A stretch of DNA of 64,000 nucleotides. It comes from Dictyobacter formicarum (GTDB lineage: Bacteria > Chloroflexota > Ktedonobacteria > Ktedonobacterales > Ktedonobacteraceae). Below, in pieces: positions 18,129-26,841 of the stretch. The stretch's first letter is position 1. The number at the start of each line of letters is the position of its first letter. A model generated the notes under the pieces. It was not told the DNA's origin. It saw only the letters and a program-made list of their open reading frames with translations, and did no database searches. The stretch lies in NCBI RefSeq assembly GCF_016587435.1, contig NZ_BNJJ01000001.1:124001-188000 (forward strand), read 5' to 3'. Made by a program: the position numbers and the translations under genes.

Positions 18129-19979
18129 ATGTCTATTGGGACAAGTATAGGACATTATGGAGCATTGCTACGTCGATGGCTCTGGTTGTTGCTGGTAGCT
18201 GTTGTACTGTGCACATTGGTGACATATGCTATTAATAGCATAATGCAGCCGGTTTATGAAGCCTCGGCTTTACTACAGGTTCATGATATAAGTACCAACA
18301 ATGGCAGTATTTTTGTTGACCAGGCTCTCGCGCAAAGCGATGCTCTTTTGATTAACCGCCCCGATGTGTTGCAAGGTGTGGCCCGCAAAATCCATAACGT
18401 GAGCACCCGCCAGCTGGCAACACAGATAAGCGATTCCCCTCTGGATAATACGCCAATTATCCAGGTACGTGTCAAAGATAATAATCCTGTTCGCGCGGCC
18501 ACAATTGCCAATACGGTGGTCGCTGTCTTTATCCAGTTACAAAATGATTCACTACAACAGCAATTAAAAAATATTTCCGCTCGCCTGGCGAAGAATGTGA
18601 AAAATGCTAAAAATGCTGTTGAAAGTGACCAGGAACAACTCGCGCTCCTGCAAGCAGCACATGCAGCTCCAGAAATTATTGTCCATCAAAACGATACCAT
18701 TAACAGTGATCAGATCACCTATAATTCATCGTTGACCAGCTATAACCAGATTCAACAGCAATTATTGCAGGTGCCCAACAGCTTAAAAATCGTCCAGCCT
18801 GCCATCGCTTCTACCGCTCCAGTTAGTCCAAACATATTGCTCAATACGGTGGCCGCCAGCTCTCTGAGCTTTGTGCTCACCCTGGTGTTTATCCTGTTAC
18901 TGGATTGGACCAATACCACAATTAAAACGGTTGAGGATGTGGAACGACTGGCCAGACTGCTGGCTCTAGGCAGTGTACCTGAGGTAAAAATAGCGAAACA
19001 GAGGATGCGTGATGAGTTGCCGCTGGTAAACAATGAAGCGATCGAACAAGCATTTAGCACAATCAGCACTAATTTGATTATGAAGTGTACCGAGAAACGC
19101 ACCATCCTGGTGACGGGCGTACACGCGAAAACAGGCACTTCAACCACAGCGGTCAATCTAGCCATTACCCTGGCTCGCACAGGATTACGCGTCATGCTGG
19201 TCGATGGTAATCTGCAACAGGGCGCCTTGCATCGAGTCTTTAAGCATCCTAATATTTACGGGCTCACTACGGTAATGGCAGAGAGTGCTCTTTTCCAGGA
19301 AGGACCAGGCAGTAAAATATACACCTGGTTACATCCACATAAAACATCTATTCCCAACCTCTGGTTCTTACCGACCGGTCCACTACCAAACTCCCGAGGA
19401 AATATCTTGCGCGCACCTATGCTATCTCTGTTCATCAAATGTCTTCTCCAACCGGCACACGAACCAGAAGAGCAGGGACATAGTTTAATGGATATTATCA
19501 TTATTGATTCAGCTCCCCTGATAGAGAGCGCTCATACGACGATCCTGGCAGCATGCGCGGATGCCTCTTTGCTGGTTGTTGAGGCGGGCCAGGAGCAGGC
19601 TGCACAGATACAGAATCTGGCTCGCAGGCTGCAGCGACTGCAGGCTCCATTGCAAGGTATTATTGTTAATCGCAAAAAAACACATCACCAGCCTTACTTT
19701 TATGTTTCAGCACCAAAGTATGAGAAAGACTGGCTTGATGATGATGAATATCAGGGCAAAAAACAGTGGCGCGCTACCGCTCCCTGGGCCAGGATGGCTA
19801 TAAGCAATCAGAAGCAGTCTTCCCTGGCGCGGCCAGTGACATCTATCCACTACAATCCTCCGTTGCCTCAGCCTTCAACTACGCTGGATGAGGCGCCGGG
19901 AACGGGTCAGCTATTACCCGCCATCTACAATAAGCAGCCAGCGAACCAGCATAAAGGGGCTGTGGATGAAAAAAAGTAG
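18129..19979 (+). CDS. Wzz-type chain-length protein fused to a BY-kinase-like ATPase domain
   Basis: A 616-residue protein of the polysaccharide co-polymerase class. Transmembrane helix 1 is near residues 17-38. A periplasm-facing Wzz domain with coiled coil spans about 40-225, transmembrane helix 2 is near 232-255, and a cytoplasmic P-loop kinase-like domain spans about 285-545. The Walker B-like IIIIDSAP is intact (D460), but the Walker A loop reads HAKTGTSTTAVNLA, with T337 where the GK[ST] lysine should be. The A' motif reads LVDGNLQ instead of DxDxR. A few tyrosines (YFYVSAPKY) sit near the domain end rather than as a C-terminal cluster. ATPase/kinase activity may therefore be lost. It opens the rightward operon; the next gene overlaps it by 14 bp. 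The ATG at 18129 is chosen because it precedes the Wzz helix and has GGTGGAAG upstream. Confidence 0.82.
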   Translation: MSIGTSIGHYGALLRRWLWLLLVAVVLCTLVTYAINSIMQPVYEASALLQVHDISTNNGSIFVDQALAQSDALLINRPDVLQGVARKIHNVSTRQLATQISDSPLDNTPIIQVRVKDNNPVRAATIANTVVAVFIQLQNDSLQQQLKNISARLAKNVKNAKNAVESDQEQLALLQAAHAAPEIIVHQNDTINSDQITYNSSLTSYNQIQQQLLQVPNSLKIVQPAIASTAPVSPNILLNTVAASSLSFVLTLVFILLLDWTNTTIKTVEDVERLARLLALGSVPEVKIAKQRMRDELPLVNNEAIEQAFSTISTNLIMKCTEKRTILVTGVHAKTGTSTTAVNLAITLARTGLRVMLVDGNLQQGALHRVFKHPNIYGLTTVMAESALFQEGPGSKIYTWLHPHKTSIPNLWFLPTGPLPNSRGNILRAPMLSLFIKCLLQPAHEPEEQGHSLMDIIIIDSAPLIESAHTTILAACADASLLVVEAGQEQAAQIQNLARRLQRLQAPLQGIIVNRKKTHHQPYFYVSAPKYEKDWLDDDEYQGKKQWRATAPWARMAISNQKQSSLARPVTSIHYNPPLPQPSTTLDEAPGTGQLLPAIYNKQPANQHKGAVDEKK

Positions 19980-21453
19980 CGATCAGGTTTCTGTAGTGAG
20001 AGCACAGTCAATCTATGCTGTGAAAACTTACAAACTCGCGGCGCCAGCGTCTATGCCCATACAACAGATACTGCTAAGTATGTCCTTCGCGGGACTGCTG
20101 ATCTTTATCGTGATAAGTTGCTCTCTGCTTGCCGCGCCATGGCTGGCGGGTGTAGGGCTGGCGATCGTTGCCGTCGCCACGCTGGCGGTTAAGCGGCCAG
20201 CGGTGGCCATTGTCCTGGTTTTCCTCTGCACAGATCTGCCGTCGCTGCTGTTGCACACACCCGGTCATACCATTCGACTGACCGAACTCATGCTCTTGCT
20301 CTGCCTGAGCGTGATCTTGCTACTGAGGCCAGCCATCAGACTCCAATTTCCACATGTGCTGGCCCTGTTGTTTTTTGCCATCGCTTTTATCTCATTTGTA
20401 CATGTACCCGAATTTATTACCAACATAGCCGTCTTTGGCGCTAATAAAAGACTCTACAATCTGGCTATTATTCTGTTAGCCTTCTTTTGCGGTACATTTC
20501 TGTTCCCTTTTATACGCGACCTATCGTCGTTCTTTACGCTGGTCCTGCTGAGCAATCTGCCGATCTATCTCATCTGTATAGCGCAGGCGATGGGTGTGCC
20601 GTTACCGGCAGTTATCGTGCCCAACCAGAATCCAGCAGCAACCGGAGATAAAGGACGCCTGGTTGGTCCTTTTGATGGTGCAGCAACGCTGGGACTCTAT
20701 ATGACAGGACTCTTTGCGCTCTCGCTGACCTGCTGGCTCCATGGCAAACGTCTTCACGAACGCCTGCTGGGTGCGCTGATGACTTTTCTTTCTCTGGGCG
20801 TTGTTGTTGGCTCAGGAACCCGCAGTGCGCTGGCGGCTCTGGGTGCGATGCTCTGCATCGCTTTGATTCTGACGCGCCGCTATCGGCTCTGCTGGATCTT
20901 TGCGCTTGCGTCGATTGGTGGCCTGCTGGCATTTCCCGGGATCATCATTGCGCATTTTACGCATGCTTCCACCTCGACCACCAACCGGATTTTTCTATGG
21001 CATGAGGCCAGCAAACTTATTCTATCTCATCCTATTCTGGGCATTGGTCTGGAGCAATTCCACTACTATTATCAACGCCTGACCATCAGCCAGGCTACGC
21101 AGCTCAATGCTCATGGTATAAGTGTGCACAATCAATATCTGGAATGGGCCCTGGAAGGAGGTATTCCCTGGTTGATCGTAGGCCTGCTCTTCATATTGAG
21201 TCTACTGGTATTGTGTGGTCGAGCCTACCGGAAAGCGTCACCAGCCTACCGTATTCCGCTCCTGGCAACAATATTGTTGATCTGCGCTACTCTCATTACC
21301 GGCTGTCTGGATGTGCCATTTGACATCGTTGAAAACGCCACCTTTTTCTGCCTGGTCTCTGGCATAGCTATGGGCAGTGTAGGCCAGATGAGTCACCAGC
21401 ATTCCGCGTTACGGAATACTGGTGAGAAGGAGAATAGTAAATTATGCGTATAG
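19966..21453 (+). CDS. O-antigen ligase/polymerase family membrane protein (Wzy-like)
   Basis: A 495-residue polytopic protein with roughly 10-12 transmembrane helices and a large extracytoplasmic loop near residues 150-250 typical of the Wzy/WaaL superfamily. The signature segments are GSGTRSALAALGAM and HNQYLEWALEGGIPWL near the end of the conserved Wzy_C region. With Wzx and a chain-length protein nearby, it most likely polymerises lipid-linked repeat units. The frame is open earlier, but the ATG at 19966, overlapping the upstream gene by 14 bp, avoids a long hydrophilic extension. The next gene overlaps it by 10 bp, so the operon is translationally coupled. Confidence 0.83.
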   Translation: MKKSSDQVSVVRAQSIYAVKTYKLAAPASMPIQQILLSMSFAGLLIFIVISCSLLAAPWLAGVGLAIVAVATLAVKRPAVAIVLVFLCTDLPSLLLHTPGHTIRLTELMLLLCLSVILLLRPAIRLQFPHVLALLFFAIAFISFVHVPEFITNIAVFGANKRLYNLAIILLAFFCGTFLFPFIRDLSSFFTLVLLSNLPIYLICIAQAMGVPLPAVIVPNQNPAATGDKGRLVGPFDGAATLGLYMTGLFALSLTCWLHGKRLHERLLGALMTFLSLGVVVGSGTRSALAALGAMLCIALILTRRYRLCWIFALASIGGLLAFPGIIIAHFTHASTSTTNRIFLWHEASKLILSHPILGIGLEQFHYYYQRLTISQATQLNAHGISVHNQYLEWALEGGIPWLIVGLLFILSLLVLCGRAYRKASPAYRIPLLATILLICATLITGCLDVPFDIVENATFFCLVSGIAMGSVGQMSHQHSALRNTGEKENSKLCV

Positions 21454-22592
21454 CAATTGATTTGATTACAGCCGAATATGTGCCTGGAGGGATGCTGCTG
21501 GCGACCCGGGCGTTACTGCATGGCCTGGCCCGGGTCGATCGAAACAACGAGTATGTCGTTGTGACGGTGCGACCGGAAGCCTATCAGGAACTGGCAAAGT
21601 TCCCTAATATCCAGGTACATGCTGCCTCTCTCCCTTTAAACCGTGGTATCTTGATCCAGCATCAGCTATTAGGTGCCCGCATCATTCGTAGCGTAAAACC
21701 GGATCTCCTGCATACGCCAGCCTTCGCGACACCTCGCGGCTGGTATGGCCCGCTGGTCACAACCGTTAATGACCTGGCCTTCTTAAAAGTGCCCGAACAA
21801 TCCTCCTGGTATCCCCGCTTTTATCATGAACACCTGTTACGTGCTAGCGTGGATAAATCCCAGCGTGTTATAGCCATCTCAGAACAAACACGCGAAGAAC
21901 TGACGACCTACTGGTCCGTTCCGACCAAAAAAATTCACCTGATTCACCATGCGCTCCGTCCGGAAATCAGTGAATGCCATATCAGCGAGGAAGATATTGT
22001 CCGCATGCGGCAACGCTATGGACCACGCTATCTGCTACATGTGGGTCGTATCATGCCGCGCAAAAATGTTGAGCGTTTGCTAGAAGCATTCGACTTGCTG
22101 GCCGGTGACTCTGAAGATCTGCACCTCGTCTTGACTGGAGGACTTGGCTATGGCAGTGAAGAGGCTGTACAGTTGATGGAAAAATCGCCATACCGGGAAC
22201 GCATTCACCAGGTCGGCTGGGTCCCTGAAGCAGAGATGGGGGCGATCTATGCCGGAGCCAGTGCACTGGTTTTTCCCTCCAAACATGAGGGCCAGGGGCT
22301 TCCAACGCTGGAGGCAATGGTTTGCGGGACGCCGGTGGTAGCCAGTTATGAAGCGGCTAGTGCCGAAATTGCAGGCGATGCTGTGCTGAGGGCGAATTGT
22401 ACCAGCGCCCGACCTCTGGCCGATGCCATCCGACATGTACTCACCAATGAAGAGCTACGCCGTCGCTTAATTCAAAATGGACATCAGCAAGTTAAGGCGT
22501 TCCATTATGAAAACTGCGCTCGCCAGACTATGGAAGTGTATCAAGAAGCCAAAGATAGCTACCAACAATCAGGCGCAGAGGCCAATACATGA
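21444..22592 (+). CDS. Glycosyltransferase family 4
   Basis: A 382-residue GT-B enzyme. MRIAIDLITAEYVPGGM is the donor/acceptor N-terminal start. VISEQTREEL precedes the second domain, which has YLLHVGRIMPRKNVERLL, VGWVPEAEMGAIYAGA and PSKHEGQGLPTLEAMVCG (E-x7-E donor motif). This is the profile of mannosyltransferase-like GT4 proteins, but the sugar is not certain. The start overlaps the Wzy-like stop by 10 bp and its stop overlaps the glycosidase start in ATGA, so it is cotranslated with both. Confidence 0.9.
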   Translation: MRIAIDLITAEYVPGGMLLATRALLHGLARVDRNNEYVVVTVRPEAYQELAKFPNIQVHAASLPLNRGILIQHQLLGARIIRSVKPDLLHTPAFATPRGWYGPLVTTVNDLAFLKVPEQSSWYPRFYHEHLLRASVDKSQRVIAISEQTREELTTYWSVPTKKIHLIHHALRPEISECHISEEDIVRMRQRYGPRYLLHVGRIMPRKNVERLLEAFDLLAGDSEDLHLVLTGGLGYGSEEAVQLMEKSPYRERIHQVGWVPEAEMGAIYAGASALVFPSKHEGQGLPTLEAMVCGTPVVASYEAASAEIAGDAVLRANCTSARPLADAIRHVLTNEELRRRLIQNGHQQVKAFHYENCARQTMEVYQEAKDSYQQSGAEANT

Positions 22593-23695
22593 ATACAACG
22601 TTGCGATCTGTTCACCAACAGCAGATAAGGCTTTTGAAAGGCCCGCTTTTTGTGGCATTAATTATCTTACTGGCTAGTATTGCCTTGTTTTACTACTATA
22701 CCTTCCAGCCACATACGATACTTGTCTCTAACTACAATCAGCCCTATGGGATGACGGTCTATAATAATTTGCACCAGCAGACTATCAAAGACTTGCAACA
22801 GCTCGATATCCATTGGGTACGCTATCAACAAAATTGGAGTGAGATTGAGCCACAGCCTGGACATTATAATTGGCAACAGTTAGATGCCGCGGTGGCGCTA
22901 GCGAATGCCAATCATATCCATATAAGCTTTCCACTCCAGACGGCGCCTGCCTGGGCGTTACGCCAAACCTGTGCCAATCGGCTTGTCTTTCCCGGGCCAG
23001 ATGAAATGGCAGCCTATGGAAGCGCGGTCGCCCAACGCTATAATGGAAAAGATGGCCATGGCTATATTGAGAGCTATGAAATCGGGAACGAGGAATTCGA
23101 CAGTCTATGGACTGGTAAATGGGATGAATCGATCAGTTGCCGCCAACCTCACTTCTATGGCCCGATCCTGCAGCCAACCTATAAGGCCATCAAGGCTGCT
23201 TCCCCACAGGCACTGGTAGGTATGGCCTCTATCTGGTGGGTTAATGCACTACATATCCAGCAGTATATGCAATGGCTCTATCAACATCACCTGGAATCAT
23301 TCTTTGACTTTGCCAATTTTCACTATTACGTCTGTAATCATGATCCTGCCAGTGCGGTGGGCGAACAGCCATCTTTTGAGCAAGAATGGCAGATCATCCA
23401 TAATGTTATGAAGCAGTATGGGGATGGGCAGAAACCCATCTGGGTCACCGAAGTCGGCTGGAACATCAATGGAGTAGACCAGGATGCGCATTGTATCGTC
23501 TCGCCACAAACCCAGGCCAATTACCTGGTGAAAACAGCGCAGGTAGCGATGGATTCCCATGTGGTCCGTCGTATCTTCTGGTACACGATCGACCGTGGCA
23601 ACGACGGCATGAGCATAACGCAGACAAACGGTCCATTACCCGCCTTTAATGCGCTTCAGAGCTTCATCCACAATTATCCCACCTGGTCTCCATAG
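22589..23695 (+). CDS. Membrane-anchored TIM-barrel glycoside hydrolase
   Basis: A 368-residue protein with a single N-terminal signal-anchor helix (about 19-37) that places the catalytic domain outside the membrane. The barrel resembles clan GH-A/GH39-type enzymes. YGMTVYNNL lies near strand 1, the acid/base motif IGNEE has N167-E168, and the predicted nucleophile is E288 in WVTEVGWNI. It is the last gene of the rightward operon, joined by a 4-bp ATGA overlap. Extracytoplasmic glycosidases in exopolysaccharide operons (for example PslG of Pseudomonas) trim or recycle the polymer, so that role is inferred here. The family number is not certain. Confidence 0.78.
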   Translation: MNTTLRSVHQQQIRLLKGPLFVALIILLASIALFYYYTFQPHTILVSNYNQPYGMTVYNNLHQQTIKDLQQLDIHWVRYQQNWSEIEPQPGHYNWQQLDAAVALANANHIHISFPLQTAPAWALRQTCANRLVFPGPDEMAAYGSAVAQRYNGKDGHGYIESYEIGNEEFDSLWTGKWDESISCRQPHFYGPILQPTYKAIKAASPQALVGMASIWWVNALHIQQYMQWLYQHHLESFFDFANFHYYVCNHDPASAVGEQPSFEQEWQIIHNVMKQYGDGQKPIWVTEVGWNINGVDQDAHCIVSPQTQANYLVKTAQVAMDSHVVRRIFWYTIDRGNDGMSITQTNGPLPAFNALQSFIHNYPTWSP

Positions 23696-23704
23696 CCGAA
23701 AGCA

Positions 23705-23726
23705 CACCGCGCCAACTTGCGCGGTG
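23705..23726. terminator. Hairpin between the convergent glycosidase and flippase genes
   Basis: An 8-bp GC-rich stem CACCGCGC/GCGCGGTG with a 6-base loop lies in the 69-bp gap. There is no T-run, so it may act as a weak or bidirectional stop. Confidence 0.4.
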
Positions 23727-23764
23727 AACAGAGGAGGGGATCGACCCTCGTTTGAGAGGTTCTC

Positions 23765-25657
23765 TCACAAATTCCTACGTCTGATGTGCACAAACTTACG
23801 GCGAAAAGCATCTAATACAATAGCATCTTCAGGGCCAAGCTTGAATAGATAGAGGCAACCTGCATAGCAGAGCAGAAAAAGTGGCATCAATAGCAGGCGA
23901 ATAAGCAAGGCGGCATCGGAAAAGAGGAAGAGCAATCCACCCACCCATAGGGTACTAAACAGGCCAGCACCCAAAGGCCTCAAGATATGCCAGTTATAGG
24001 GATAAAACTTGAGCAATGTACGAATCTGCACATAGCGGAGAATATTGACGATCGCCAGCGTCACAGTGGTCCCGATAGCAGCTCCCATGGCTCCAAAATG
24101 GGGAATCAGTAGCACTCCCAGCAAGATATTCAAACCCACAGAGAGCAATGAATTGAGGAACGAAATCTTCTGGTGTCCTGTCATCAGCAACATATAACCA
24201 ACACTGCCCGTGGCGGCATTAATCATGCTGCCGAAAGCGGACACGACCAGCAAAGGCCAGGCGGCCTGAAAGCTTCTGCCTGACAGTTGTAATAAAGATG
24301 GAGAGAAGAGGGATGCGATACAAAAGATGGGCAGGCTAAGCATCACAATCCATTTGTTGACTACCTGATACATAGTTTCTAATTTTTGCGCTTCCCCTCG
24401 GCTATGTAGTTCAGCAATCGTGGGGGCAAACATAGTATTCAAAGAGAACAATGGCATGGCGATAAAATCGCTGATCTTTACAGCTGCATTATATTGCCCG
24501 ATCTGTGTAGCATTTACCAGCAAAATTACTAACAAAAGTGTATCTATTGATTCAAGCACAACTTCAGTGATTGACGTCAAGAAATTAAAAACAGCAAAGC
24601 TTAGCCATTCTTGAATTTCATATCGCCGTTCGCGTTTCGGCCGCATTGCCGTTCGATAGAGAAAATAGGCGCTGGCCAGCGTACCAGATACTATGCTCAA
24701 AATAGTGGCCAGAGCGATCGTGTACAGACTAGGAGCCAGCCAGAAGAAAAGCAACACCAGCAATAATAGGACGCTGGGAACCAGCAGGCGTTCGGCAATG
24801 ACGCGCCACTTAAATAGCTTCAGACCCTGCAAAGATCCCAGCCAGACCGCCTGAAGGCATAGCAGGGGGACCAGCGGTGCCATTAAACGCATCAGTGGGG
24901 CGAGCGCTGGTTCGTGGTTGGAAATCGCGAACACAGTTGAAAAAAGCAATACGCTGCATGCGCCAACGATTCCCATGATGCCAGCAATCATAGTACAAAA
25001 GCTGATCAGTCCCTGTAATGAGCATGCTTGCTGCTTACTCTGATAGATCGCGGTATAGCGGATCATGGTATCGCTCAAACCCAGGTTGCATAGAGAAGCG
25101 ACCAGTTGTACCATCGCGAGGCAGATCGAATAGAGGCCATACAGTGTGGCGCCAAATCCCACCTGTAATAAATAGTTACTCCCAAACTTAAGGATGCTAC
25201 CGACAATGTTACCAATCCCGACAATAGCGGCCCCACTGGCCGCCCCCGAAATCTCTGAATGCATTACCGGTATCTCTTCGCCCTGCTGGCTGGCGATGCT
25301 CTTCAGAACGATCATGGGAACGGTTGGGCGCTCTTCCAGCGGTACGGCAGTGTTTTGCGCATCTCCATTGGAGATACCACAGGAGGAGGGCCGTGACGCC
25401 GGTATGGCAGGAATCTTAAGTGTCCGCATATTTGACAGGGCCAGCGCATAATCTGGTGCCTCGTCATCTGGAACCACTGGAAGGATTAGTGTATCCATAT
25501 CAAAGATGGAAAAAGATTTATGGTGAATTTCCTCGCTGGCTGCGGCCTTTTTTTCCAGGGGAATGGAAACATCTTCAGAAAAGATCTGCTCTCTTATATC
25601 GATATCTTCTTGCCCTTGCTGCCCTGAATGAGATGGCGCCGAAAATATCTCTTTCAT
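23765..25657 (-). CDS. Polysaccharide flippase (Wzx/MVF superfamily) with long N-terminal extension
   Basis: A 630-residue protein. About 14 transmembrane helices from roughly residue 135 onward, the segment VGIGNIVGSILKFGSNYLLQ at the first helix and the helix-pair pattern place it in the Wzx/RfbX flippase group that moves lipid-linked oligosaccharide across the membrane. The first about 130 residues are hydrophilic, acidic and Pro/Ser-rich, with no recognisable domain. That is unusual, because most Wzx proteins begin near helix 1. The ATG at 25657 is chosen because GGGAGGAA lies 9 bp upstream; the frame upstream of it encodes only a low-complexity Val-rich stretch. It is transcribed toward the rightward operon. 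Confidence 0.83.
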   Translation of the reverse strand: MKEIFSAPSHSGQQGQEDIDIREQIFSEDVSIPLEKKAAASEEIHHKSFSIFDMDTLILPVVPDDEAPDYALALSNMRTLKIPAIPASRPSSCGISNGDAQNTAVPLEERPTVPMIVLKSIASQQGEEIPVMHSEISGAASGAAIVGIGNIVGSILKFGSNYLLQVGFGATLYGLYSICLAMVQLVASLCNLGLSDTMIRYTAIYQSKQQACSLQGLISFCTMIAGIMGIVGACSVLLFSTVFAISNHEPALAPLMRLMAPLVPLLCLQAVWLGSLQGLKLFKWRVIAERLLVPSVLLLLVLLFFWLAPSLYTIALATILSIVSGTLASAYFLYRTAMRPKRERRYEIQEWLSFAVFNFLTSITEVVLESIDTLLLVILLVNATQIGQYNAAVKISDFIAMPLFSLNTMFAPTIAELHSRGEAQKLETMYQVVNKWIVMLSLPIFCIASLFSPSLLQLSGRSFQAAWPLLVVSAFGSMINAATGSVGYMLLMTGHQKISFLNSLLSVGLNILLGVLLIPHFGAMGAAIGTTVTLAIVNILRYVQIRTLLKFYPYNWHILRPLGAGLFSTLWVGGLLFLFSDAALLIRLLLMPLFLLCYAGCLYLFKLGPEDAIVLDAFRRKFVHIRRRNL

Positions 25658-25923
25658 GCAGCACATTCCTCCCACCACAACAACTAACACTACCACGACA
25701 AGCCCAGCCATACATTCCACGCAGCAATACAACATCTGCATAGCATTGAATAAAAGTATACCATTACGGCCGAAACAATATTATACATATAGAACTTTAT
25801 TACTAGTTTCAACAACATTACTATCTTAATTTCCTTTCATATTTTTAAAACACCATATCAATGAATGGCATGAGATTCGGTCAGATTTATACAATATATG
25901 AGAAATGAAAGGGGAAAATTCTG

Positions 25924-26841
25924 ATGGATACGGCTTCTGTGAGTGTTATTATCCCTTATAGTCGGGCGGATCTCATTGAAACGGTGCTAGAAAAACTCAA
26001 ACGACAGACATATCCGGCTGAGCTAACTGAAATTATCATTGTTGGACAACCAGGTGGAACCATCGAACAGCAATGGTCTACACATACAGTCAATGCAGCG
26101 GCCAATATGTATCCGGGTCAAAAACGTAATCAAGGCGCGCGCATCGCACGTGGAGACTATCTGCTCTTTCTGGATGATGATTGTGAACCAGGACCCGATT
26201 GGATTGCGCAGAATGTGCGCGAGTTGCAAGATCTACAGATTGGTGCGGTTGGAGGACAGATCAGGGGTAAGTCCAATGCTTTTTTTGCTCGCTGCCTCGA
26301 TTTTAGTAGCTTTGCATTTTGTCAGAATAATAAAAGAAGCGAGATGCAGCTTTGCTCAGCCAGTCTCGGGGTCAGGCGCCAGGTCTATATAGAGGTTGGC
26401 GGCTTCAATGAAACATTGCGTGTCTGCGAGGACATAGATTTTTGCTATCGCCTGGTGAAGCTTGGCTATCACACCGTATATCAGCCTGCTATCAAGGTGA
26501 AGCACAATCATCGCCGCAACAGCTTCAAGGTATTGATGGGGTATAGCTATTTTTTTGGGCGTGAGTCCGGCTTATACGTCAAGCTATTATACCCTGACAT
26601 GAACAGGCGCAACCGGCTGCTCACGCTGGTGCGCCACCCTTTCGTCTACGCCCTGCTACTCCTGCCTATTTCCCTGAGCATTACCCTCCTGATTATCCGA
26701 GTCAATATTGCAGAGCATCCACGTGTCCTGCTCTATGCTCCTTTTATTTTTCTGGCCAAGCTGGCATTCCACGTTGGCATCCTGCAATGGCTGCTGGCTA
26801 GGAATAACACTTCTGAAGATAGGCCAGGAGCGGATCGATGA
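25924..26841 (+). CDS. Glycosyltransferase family 2
   Basis: A 305-residue inverting GT-A enzyme. SVSVIIPYSRADLIETVLEKL is the start of the nucleotide-binding fold, FLDDDCEPGPDWI holds the metal-binding DxD, and CEDIDFCYRL is the ED-type catalytic base motif. Two C-terminal transmembrane helices (about 238-262 and 272-292) anchor it, as in many lipid-linked-sugar enzymes. It is the last glycan gene of the locus and is not in an operon. Its last 44 bp overlap the end of the convergent DUF3445 gene. AAAGGGG precedes the ATG. Confidence 0.88.
   Translation: MDTASVSVIIPYSRADLIETVLEKLKRQTYPAELTEIIIVGQPGGTIEQQWSTHTVNAAANMYPGQKRNQGARIARGDYLLFLDDDCEPGPDWIAQNVRELQDLQIGAVGGQIRGKSNAFFARCLDFSSFAFCQNNKRSEMQLCSASLGVRRQVYIEVGGFNETLRVCEDIDFCYRLVKLGYHTVYQPAIKVKHNHRRNSFKVLMGYSYFFGRESGLYVKLLYPDMNRRNRLLTLVRHPFVYALLLLPISLSITLLIIRVNIAEHPRVLLYAPFIFLAKLAFHVGILQWLLARNNTSEDRPGADR

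Noticed and set aside
25658..25741. Upstream in-frame start of the flippase with a Val-rich stretch
   Set aside because: The segment contains the ribosome site GGGAGGAA for the downstream ATG at 25657 and looks like low-complexity chance coding.
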